Of a DNA stretch of 20,866 bases, positions 14,940 to 20,866 are shown in pieces. Below the pieces are notes generated by a model, which was not told the DNA's origin, did no database searches, and saw nothing but the letters and a program-made list of their open reading frames with translations. The translations under genes were made by a program, and so were the position numbers. The stretch comes from CAISOG01 sp044375625 (GTDB lineage: Bacteria > Pseudomonadota > Alphaproteobacteria > CAISOG01). The stretch lies in assembly GCA_044375625.1 (NCBI GenBank), contig JBILMH010000032.1, positions 1 to 20,866 on the forward strand, written 5' to 3'. Position 1 is the first letter of the stretch; each line of letters starts with the position of its first letter.

Positions 14940-15371
14940 TTAATCAATCTCGTGCGCGGTCAAAAACATCGACTTTTCTAAGGCTACAAAAAACTGTTGA
15001 TAGGGTGCAGGATCCTCAACAGCGGTTAAATTGTACTGTGCATTGGCGCGAACAGACATTTGTTTTTGGCCATGGGGTTTTGCGGTCACGGTCATTTTGA
15101 GCATGAAACCGTCTAGTTTAGTTGCGCTTACTGTTCCTAAATCATCATCAGCTTTGTCAATAACAAATCCTAAGTCCTGAAGTGTTGCAATAACGGTGCG
15201 GAGTGTTTTCTTCTGATCGTTGGTATCAAAAGCTCTTGTCTGAATGCTGCGGATGGCAACTTGAGATGATTCAGATCCCATCAGTTGATTCTTTGAATCC
15301 AACTGTGCTGGCTGGCATGCTGACAGCATGAACATTAGTCCGAGTGCTGAAAGAAAATTAATCTTTTTCAT
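14940..15371 (-). CDS. Putative lipoprotein, paralogue of the next gene
   Basis: A 143-residue protein with a lipoprotein signal peptide: basic MKK start, hydrophobic core and lipobox LSAC with Cys19. The mature part has no further membrane segment and no motif I can name. It is a diverged paralogue of the gene at 15387-15911. Both have a QTR-[AS]-F-[DE]-T block, 'LQDLGF' followed by an I-D-[KE] pair, LG-[TV] and a terminal 'EDP..Y..F' segment with 'FL' near the end. It lacks the glycine/alanine hydrophobic patch of the paralogue. AGGA lies about 9 bases before the start, and 15 bases separate it from the upstream stop. The lower GC content compared with tsaC suggests a separate origin. It is likely exposed in the periplasm, anchored to a membrane. 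Confidence 0.85.
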   Translation of the reverse strand: MKKINFLSALGLMFMLSACQPAQLDSKNQLMGSESSQVAIRSIQTRAFDTNDQKKTLRTVIATLQDLGFVIDKADDDLGTVSATKLDGFMLKMTVTAKPHGQKQMSVRANAQYNLTAVEDPAPYQQFFVALEKSMFLTAHEID

Positions 15372-15386
15372 ATTCTTAATCCTATA

Positions 15387-15911
15387 TTAAATTTGATTGG
15401 CTTCCAAGAAAACAGCCTTGGATAGTTTTTCATAAAATTCCTGATAGATTTTGGGATCTTCGATGCTTTCGGATCGTGATACTTGCCCATGGGTATTCCA
15501 TACAAGCCGTTGAAAGGTAACGCGCAAATTGGTTTTTCCCCCGACTGGTCTTGTTACAAGTGACGCACGTATTTTTTGCTTGTCATCAATCGGCGTTGAT
15601 ACCCCAAAAAGCACTGCCATCATCACTGCGCCTGCCACTTGCCCAGCTTCCGTGGCATCACGATCCTTGCTGCCCACGATGACACCAAGAGATGTTTTGG
15701 ATTCATCAATCGTAAAACCCAAATCTTGAAGAACAGAAGCGCTGGAAATAAGTAAATTTTTTTCATTGGTTGTTTCGAATGAACGGGTTTGCAGCTGTCG
15801 AAGCTGCATGCTGTCTTCTTTAAGCTGCAGAGCCTCTTTAGGAATTTGTTGTGCGCATCCTACAAGAAATAGACTGCAAGAAATAAGCAAACATAAAAAT
15901 TTATTGAGCAT
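15387..15911 (-). CDS. Putative lipoprotein of an uncharacterised family
   Basis: A 174-residue protein with signal peptide and lipobox LVGC (Cys19). Its core is the same as its neighbour's: 'LRQLQTRSFETTNEK' (37-51), 'VLQDLGFTIDESKTSLGVI' (60-78), a 'SKDRDA' block, and a C-terminal 'EDPKIYQEFYEKLSKAVFLE' (151-170). It differs by a hydrophobic patch (about 89-104, 'AGQVAGAVMMAVLFGV'), too short and glycine-rich for a sure membrane helix. The repeated pattern suggests a small alpha/beta domain that was duplicated. I cannot name a function. The ribosome site is AGGGTGA, about 10 bases before the ATG. It lies 14 bases after the BamE-like gene and is probably cotranscribed. Confidence 0.85.
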   Translation of the reverse strand: MLNKFLCLLISCSLFLVGCAQQIPKEALQLKEDSMQLRQLQTRSFETTNEKNLLISSASVLQDLGFTIDESKTSLGVIVGSKDRDATEAGQVAGAVMMAVLFGVSTPIDDKQKIRASLVTRPVGGKTNLRVTFQRLVWNTHGQVSRSESIEDPKIYQEFYEKLSKAVFLEANQI

Positions 15912-15925
15912 CTTAAATGTTCACC

Positions 15926-16384
15926 CTAAAATTTTGAGGTGTGATAGGCAAAATCACGAACGCGACCAGATTTATCAAACTTGATAATCACCGTTAGTGT
16001 TTTTTGAGTTGTTGAGGCGGCACCAGCTTCGCTGTTGTAACTTCCCCCACCTCCGCCACCAATGACACCAACACCAACAGGTGCCCCGCCAAAAATCAAA
16101 GAACCAACCCCACCTGCACTTGATGAGTACACACGCTCAGTAGAAATTTTATCATAAATCCATGTTTCGCGTCGTTCCTCATCACTGGTAACAATGTTAG
16201 GCGACCCTAGGACAGTGGCGACTTCAGCACCTGACATGCCAACACGGATTTCCTTTTGAACCGTGCCAACGCTAATGCGATCGCCACTGTCATCGCTAAC
16301 AGCTTTTCGGTGTTTTTGAGCTGAGGTGCAGGCTGACAAAGCAAGGCACAGCATTGCCGTGGACATGAATTTTTTGATTATCAT
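15926..16384 (-). CDS. BamE/SmpA-OmlA-like lipoprotein
   Basis: A 152-residue protein with signal peptide and lipobox LSAC (Cys19). Residues about 46-80 ('IRVGMSGAEVATVLGSPNIV' then 'RETWIYDK') match the SmpA/OmlA fold used by BamE. The final 'TLTVIIKFDKSGRVRDFAY' is the closing strand pair of that fold. Between them is an unusual glycine-rich insert (about 91-118, including six Gly in a row) not found in BamE of the outer-membrane assembly machine. It is probably a paralogue working with the two lipoproteins downstream. AGGAG precedes the ATG by about 7 bases. It is the first gene of the three-gene operon. Confidence 0.85.
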   Translation of the reverse strand: MIIKKFMSTAMLCLALSACTSAQKHRKAVSDDSGDRISVGTVQKEIRVGMSGAEVATVLGSPNIVTSDEERRETWIYDKISTERVYSSSAGGVGSLIFGGAPVGVGVIGGGGGGSYNSEAGAASTTQKTLTVIIKFDKSGRVRDFAYHTSKF

Positions 16385-16417
16385 AGGAAACTCCTAAAAC
16401 ATTTGATGGGTGATCGC

Positions 16418-16445
16418 ATCATAGCTTTTGCTACTATCGAATCAA
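16418..16445 (-). promoter_or_regulatory. Probable promoter of the lipoprotein operon
   Basis: On the minus strand TTGATT (16440-16445) and TATGAT (16418-16423) are separated by 16 bases. The -10 matches the consensus at five of six positions. The -10 lies about 34 bases upstream of the start at 16384, leaving room for a short leader with the AGGAG ribosome site. Confidence 0.5.
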
Positions 16446-16478
16446 GCCTTTTGCATTTCCACTCTGTTCCAATCGGTT

Positions 16479-16508
16479 TTGTTCTGTTAGGTTCTGGGCT
16501 GGTATAGC
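16479..16508 (+). promoter_or_regulatory. Weak candidate promoter for the liv operon
   Basis: TTGTTC (16479-16484) and TATAGC (16503-16508) with an 18-base spacer lie upstream of livH. Both boxes are poor matches. If used, transcription would begin after the TTG at 16511, which favours the ATG at 16565 as the livH start. Confidence 0.25.
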
Positions 16509-16564
16509 TGTTGCCCCTCATCCAACGGGCGGGTGGGGTTTACGCGGTTTTTTGCTGTTTGATT

Positions 16565-17506
16565 ATGTCGCTGTCTCTTTTGTACTTCTGCCAACAGTTG
16601 CTGAACGGTTTGACGTTGGGCGCGGTGTATGCGTTGGTGGCGATAGGCTATACTATGGTGTACGGCATTTTGGGCATGATCAACTTTGCCCATGGCGACA
16701 TTTATATGATTGGCGCGTTTTTGGGCGTGTTAACCCTGGGCGTGTTGACGGCGTTGGGTGTTACTATGCCCTGGCTGGTGCTGCCCATCATACTGCTGCT
16801 GGCCTGCCTGCTGACCGCTGGTTATGGATTGGTGATTGAGCGCTTGGCCTATCGCCCGTTGCGCAATGCCCCGCGCTTGGCGCCGCTGATCACCGCGATT
16901 GGGGTGTCAATCTTCCTGCAAAACGCGGTGCAGCAGTTGCAAGGGGCGCGGGTGCAAACCGTGCAGCCGATGTTTGCCAGCAACCTGGTGCTGTGGCAAC
17001 AGCCGGTGGAGGGGCAGGCGGATTTCATCCTGGCGGTGGCGCATAGCCAACTGCTGATCTGGGGGGCGACCCTGTTGTGTTTGGGCGGCCTAAGCTGGCT
17101 GATTAATCGCAGCAGTATTGGGCGGGCGCAGCGGGCGGTGGCGCAGGATTTGAAGATGGCGGCGGTGTTGGGGGTGGCGACCGATCGCGTGATAGGCCTG
17201 ACCTTTGTGCTGGGCTCCGCATTGGCGGCGGTGGCGGGGGTGTTGGTGATGATTCACTATGGCGTGGTTGATTTTGCGATTGGCTTTAACGCCTCGCTCA
17301 AGGCCTTTACCGCGGCGGTGTTGGGCGGGATAGGCAGCCTGGGCGGCGCCGTGGTTGGTGGGCTGATTATCGGCCTGGTCGAGGCATTTTGGGCAGGCTA
17401 TCTGCCCGGGGAGTATAAGGATTTCGCCGCCTTTGTCCTGTTGATTCTGGTGTTGTTGGTGCGCCCCAGCGGTCTGTTTGGCCGCCCCGAAGTCAGTAAG
17501 GTTTAG
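16565..17506 (+). CDS. livH: Branched-chain amino acid ABC transporter permease LivH
   Basis: A 313-residue inner membrane permease with about eight helices. 'GLTLGAVYALVAIGYTMVYGIL' and 'MINFAHGDIYMIGAF' are hallmark LivH stretches. 'DLKMAAVLGVATDRVIGLTF' holds the EAA-like coupling loop, and 'AFTAAVLGGIGSLGGAVVGG' is near the C-terminus. It pairs with LivM to form the translocation path for leucine, isoleucine and valine or related amides. I chose the ATG at 16565 because the family starts just before the first helix. The frame extends upstream to TTG at 16511 without family similarity. No good ribosome site precedes either start. It is two bases upstream of livM. Confidence 0.95.
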   Translation: MSLSLLYFCQQLLNGLTLGAVYALVAIGYTMVYGILGMINFAHGDIYMIGAFLGVLTLGVLTALGVTMPWLVLPIILLLACLLTAGYGLVIERLAYRPLRNAPRLAPLITAIGVSIFLQNAVQQLQGARVQTVQPMFASNLVLWQQPVEGQADFILAVAHSQLLIWGATLLCLGGLSWLINRSSIGRAQRAVAQDLKMAAVLGVATDRVIGLTFVLGSALAAVAGVLVMIHYGVVDFAIGFNASLKAFTAAVLGGIGSLGGAVVGGLIIGLVEAFWAGYLPGEYKDFAAFVLLILVLLVRPSGLFGRPEVSKV

Positions 17507-17508
17507 CG

Positions 17509-18849
17509 ATGGTAACGCGTGAATCGGGACGGCGGAGGGGTGCGGGTTGGCCGCCGTTGCTGAACATTTTGGGTTGGTCACTGTTGCTGACCCTGCTGGC
17601 CAGTCCGTTTCTGGTGGTGCGGTTGACGGGGGATGCCCTGATCTACCGCTGGTATGCGCCGCTGTGGCTGTTGTTGGCGTTGGTGGCTGGCCAGCTGTTG
17701 GCCTGGGGCGGGCGGCAGGTCTTGGCCTGGCTGCTGCCCGAGCAGGAGGAGGGGGGCGCGCGAACCAGGATCGGTTGGGGGCAGCGGTTGGCGGCGGCGC
17801 GGCAGCGCTATCCGTGGCTAAGGTGGGTGGGGTCATGGGCGTTGGCGGTGGCATTGGCGGTAGGGCTGTTGGCATTGCCATTTCTGCCAGGAGTCGGACG
17901 TTACCCGATTGATTTGGCCACCAGCGTGCTGATCTACGTGCTGCTGGGGCTTGGGCTGACCATCGTGGTGGGATGGGCAGGGTTGTTGGATTTGGGCTAT
18001 GTCGCCTTTTACGCGCTGGGCGCTTATGGCTACGCCCTGGCCAACCAGCTGTGGGGGCTGTCGTTCTGGTGGGGATTGCCGGTCAGCGCGTTGGTAGCCG
18101 CCATCGCGGCCCTGCTGGTCGGTCTACCTGTGCTGCGGCTGCGCGGCGATTATCTGGCGATTGTGACGCTGGGCTTTGCGGAGATGGTGCGGCTGGCGCT
18201 GATTAACTGGCAAAGCGTCACGGGGGGGCCGGCTGGCCTTGGCGGGATTGCTCGCCCAACGCTGTTTGGCATCAGTTTCAGCAACAGCCCGAACGCCGAT
18301 CAGATTGCCTTTCACGAATGGCTGGGGATTGAGTTTTCAAGCCTGCAACGGATCATCTTTTTGTACCTAATCATCCTGCTGCTGGTCAGCCTTATCTATC
18401 TGGCGTTGCGCCGCCTGCGCCGCCTACCGCTGGGACTAGCCTGGGAAGCGGTGCGGGAGGATGAGGTGGCGGCGGTTAGTCTAGGTCTCAACGTCACCCG
18501 ACTGCGGCTGGCGGCCTATATGTTGGGCGCATCGTTGGCGGGGATGGCGGGCTGTTTTTTTGCCGCGCGCCAGGGCTTTATCAGTCCCGAAAGCTTTACC
18601 TTTAATGAGTCGGCCTTGGTGTTGGCGGTGGTGGTGCTGGGCGGGTTGGGCAGCCAGGCGGGAATCGTGCTGGCCGCCATGCTGCTGGTACTGCTGCCAG
18701 AGCTGTTGCGGGATTTGGCCGACTATCGGTTGCTGCTGTTTGGCGCGGCGATCGTGTGGGTGATGGTGAAGCGTCCTGGCGGCCTAATCCGCCAACCGCG
18801 CCCCGATTTGTTGGCAGCGACGCAGGGCAGGGGGGAGGGGGTATCGTGA
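17509..18849 (+). CDS. livM: Branched-chain amino acid ABC transporter permease LivM
   Basis: A 446-residue permease. The first about 125 residues include two extra hydrophobic segments and an arginine-rich loop, as in the longer LivM proteins. The core begins near 'YPIDLATSVLIYVLLGLGL' and continues with 'GWAGLLDLGYVAFYALGAYG', 'LRLRGDYLAIVTLGFAEMVR' and 'REDEVAAVSLGLNVTRLRL' (coupling loop). It ends with 'GQLGSQ'-type glycines seen here as 'VVLGGLGSQAGI'. TAAGG lies about 8 bases before the ATG. Its TGA shares a base with the livG start (TGATG), so LivM and LivG translation are probably coupled. Confidence 0.95.
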   Translation: MVTRESGRRRGAGWPPLLNILGWSLLLTLLASPFLVVRLTGDALIYRWYAPLWLLLALVAGQLLAWGGRQVLAWLLPEQEEGGARTRIGWGQRLAAARQRYPWLRWVGSWALAVALAVGLLALPFLPGVGRYPIDLATSVLIYVLLGLGLTIVVGWAGLLDLGYVAFYALGAYGYALANQLWGLSFWWGLPVSALVAAIAALLVGLPVLRLRGDYLAIVTLGFAEMVRLALINWQSVTGGPAGLGGIARPTLFGISFSNSPNADQIAFHEWLGIEFSSLQRIIFLYLIILLLVSLIYLALRRLRRLPLGLAWEAVREDEVAAVSLGLNVTRLRLAAYMLGASLAGMAGCFFAARQGFISPESFTFNESALVLAVVVLGGLGSQAGIVLAAMLLVLLPELLRDLADYRLLLFGAAIVWVMVKRPGGLIRQPRPDLLAATQGRGEGVS

Positions 18850-19661
18850 TGACCACGAAAACACTATCTCCGTCCCCTCTGCTGCGGGTGGAGCATCTGA
18901 CCATGCGCTTTGGCGGGCTGGTGGCCGTCAACGACCTAAGCCTGAGCGCGGCTGCGGGGCAGATTACGGCAGTGATTGGCCCCAATGGCGCGGGCAAGAC
19001 CACCCTGTTCAACTGCCTGACGGGATTTTACCGTCCCAGCGCGGGGCAGCTGTGGTTGCAGCGGGATGCGCAACCGATAGCCCTGCACCGTCTGCATCGT
19101 CACCAATTTGCGGCCAAGGCGGGGATTGCCCGCACCTTTCAGAACATCCGCCTGTTCGGGCAGTTAAGCGTGTTGGAAAATGTCTTGGTCGGGATGCACC
19201 GCCCGCTGATGCGCGCCAGTGTTGGCTGTGTGGCGGGGATGTTGCGGCTTAAGTCCTTCCGCCGTGCCTATGCCGATGGGTTGATGACGGCGGTGCAATT
19301 GTTGGAGGAGGTGGATTTGTTGGCCGATGCCGCCCGCCCCGCTGAGGAGTTGTCCTATGGCGCGCAACGGCGGTTGGAGATTGCCCGCGCCCTGGCCACC
19401 AACCCGCGGCTGTTGTGTTTGGATGAACCCGCCGCCGGCCTGAACCCCAGTGAGGGTAAGGCGTTGGCAGGCTATCTGCGCGATTTGATCAGCCGTCGAT
19501 CGCTTGGCATTCTGTTAATTGAACATGACATGGGGTTGGTGATGAGCATCAGCGATCAAGTTATCGTTTTGGATCATGGCCAAAAAATCGCTGAGGGCAC
19601 GCCCGCAGCGGTGCAGCAAAATCCGGCGGTGATTAAGGCGTATTTGGGAGAGGCGGGGTAA
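18849..19661 (+). CDS. livG: Branched-chain amino acid ABC transporter ATPase LivG
   Basis: A 270-residue cytoplasmic ATP-binding subunit. Walker A 'GPNGAGKTT' (44-52), Q-loop 'ARTFQNIRLF', the variant ABC signature 'LSYGAQRRLEIARAL', Walker B 'LLCLDEPAAGLN' and the H-loop in 'LIEHDM' are all intact. 'LSYG' instead of 'LSGG' is normal for LivG. The C-terminal 'AYLGEAG' is also typical. A strong GGGGAGGGGG purine run upstream serves as ribosome site. A GTG three bases before the chosen ATG is an alternative start. Confidence 0.97.
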   Translation: MTTKTLSPSPLLRVEHLTMRFGGLVAVNDLSLSAAAGQITAVIGPNGAGKTTLFNCLTGFYRPSAGQLWLQRDAQPIALHRLHRHQFAAKAGIARTFQNIRLFGQLSVLENVLVGMHRPLMRASVGCVAGMLRLKSFRRAYADGLMTAVQLLEEVDLLADAARPAEELSYGAQRRLEIARALATNPRLLCLDEPAAGLNPSEGKALAGYLRDLISRRSLGILLIEHDMGLVMSISDQVIVLDHGQKIAEGTPAAVQQNPAVIKAYLGEAG

Positions 19662-19664
19662 TCC

Positions 19665-20369
<705 letters not shown>

Positions 20370-20389
20370 GGGGGGGTGTCACCTAACGT

Positions 20390-20416
20390 CTTTATCCTGT
20401 GGGATAAAGGGTTTTT
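20390..20416 (+). terminator. Intrinsic terminator of the liv operon
   Basis: CTTTATCC (20390-20397) and GGATAAAG (20402-20409) form a perfect 8-base stem with a 4-base loop, followed by GG and five T residues. It starts 21 bases after the livF stop. On the opposite strand there is no T run, so it should act mainly on liv transcripts. Confidence 0.9.
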
Positions 20417-20417
20417 G

Positions 20418-20756
20418 TTATTTGGACTGCCTATGTATATCTTGCAATGCTTGAATAACCAATTCTGGAACTTTCGATTTGTCACCGTCGGTACTTAAGA
20501 GCGTTAACCCTGTTGTCGCATTACTTAAGTTACTTGCTGCTTCATTTGCAGCAGACACTATGCTTTGACAACCATAAACATTACCTGATGCGGCAATAAT
20601 AGTACCTGAAAAACCAGCTCTTACTGCGTGTTGGGCAAATGCTGCCCCATCTCCTCCAGGAAAACTGTAATCCAAAACTATTATCTGTAATGTGTCGTTA
20701 GATGTTGCCTGGGAAAATTTTTCATTCGCGTCTCCCATACTAGATAGTGTAGTCAT
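20418..20756 (-). pseudogene. Receiver-domain-like protein, apparently lacking its N-terminus
   Basis: The 112 visible residues resemble the middle and end of a response-regulator receiver. 'LQIIVLDYSFPGGDGAAFA' (23-41) looks like beta3 with the phosphoacceptor Asp29 and the following P..DG loop. 'GTIIAASGN' (51-59) looks like beta4 with its Thr/Ser. 'TLLSTDGDKSKVPELVIQAL' could be beta5 and helix 5. In intact receivers that Asp is near residue 54, so about 25 residues, including beta1 and the acidic pair, are missing. The frame is blocked by a TAA just upstream of the ATG, and no ribosome site precedes it. A transposase begins on the other strand 60 bases away, so truncation by an insertion sequence is likely. 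Alternatively this is an intact small protein of unknown function. It is AT-rich. Confidence 0.5.
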
Positions 20757-20866
20757 GAGATAGAAAGCATGTTATAAGTTTCCTGTTTTGTTGTTTTTAA
20801 GCAGGAGTTTTTGTTATGGATAAGACCCCGATTCACCATCGCCATGATTTATCGGACAAGGTTTGG
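20757..20866 (+). mobile_element. Left end of a probable IS5-family insertion sequence (partial)
   Basis: The boundary is inferred, not proven. A GAG at 20757-20759 directly follows the receiver fragment, and many IS5-family ends begin with GA-rich inverted repeats. The transposase start lies 59 bases further in. The other terminal repeat and target duplication are outside the window. Confidence 0.4.
20816..20866 (+). CDS. Start of an IS5-type transposase (partial)
   Basis: An ATG at 20816 has AGGAG 8 bases upstream, and the frame is open to the window edge. The 17 visible residues include 'IHHRHDLSDKVW', which matches the opening of IS5-family (IS427-like) transposases, normally an H-D-[LI]-[ST]-D-x-x-W pattern. 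Catalytic DDE residues lie outside the window. Such transposases usually begin 50-70 bases inside the left end of the element, which would place the end near 20757, next to the receiver fragment. Confidence 0.6.
   Translation, partial: MDKTPIHHRHDLSDKVW

Noticed and set aside
17090..17881. 263-codon Pro/Ala-rich frame on the minus strand
   Set aside because: It lies opposite livH and livM, which have clear family motifs; the composition is what antisense of GC-rich coding DNA produces.

Overview
The window looks like chromosomal DNA of a GC-rich alphaproteobacterium. The main evidence is gene order. On the minus strand, nuoJ-nuoK-nuoL-nuoM-nuoN-birA-coaX-rnj and then a DUF1467 gene form the characteristic alphaproteobacterial complex I tail. 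The TsaC/Sua5, TerC and NAD-glutamate dehydrogenase-like proteins fit the same group. I cannot name a genus from sequence alone.

Layout. Bases 1-441 carry the 3' end of a plus-strand gene, probably the large NAD-specific glutamate dehydrogenase. A long imperfect palindrome (about 445-577) separates it from the convergent DUF1467 gene (609-869). Between DUF1467 and rnj lie two genes not normally found there: a DEDDh-type 3'-5' exonuclease (987-1604) and an unrecognised 255-residue acidic protein (1736-2503). A near-identical 37/38-base repeat sits just 3' of each, so the exonuclease gene is bracketed by direct repeats. From 2602 to about 12318 runs the tightly packed minus-strand block rnj, coaX, birA, nuoN, nuoM, nuoL, nuoK, nuoJ, with several ATGA/TGATG overlaps that suggest translational coupling. 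nuoI is not upstream of nuoJ, so the nuo cluster is split here. A tRNA-Lys(TTT) gene (12690-12765) and terC (12932-13888) lie divergently on the plus strand.

From 13905 to 16384 the minus strand carries tsaC/sua5 and an AT-richer set of three small lipoprotein genes: a BamE-like protein and two tandem paralogues of unknown function. Divergent from these is a plus-strand branched-chain amino acid ABC transporter operon, livH-livM-livG-livF (16565-20369), which ends in a clear intrinsic terminator. No substrate-binding protein gene is present. The right edge is again AT-rich: a receiver-domain-like gene lacking its N-terminus (20418-20756), abutting the start of an IS5-type transposase (from 20816).

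Functionally, the window combines core housekeeping (respiratory complex I membrane arm, biotin protein ligase, CoA synthesis, RNA decay, tRNA t6A modification, metal handling, amino acid uptake) with three patches that look acquired or rearranged: 987-2503, 14940-16384 and 20418-20866. The most interesting signals are the palindromic element, the repeat-bracketed exonuclease gene, the three-lipoprotein operon, and the insertion-truncated receiver. No CRISPR array, rRNA gene or complete mobile element is visible.
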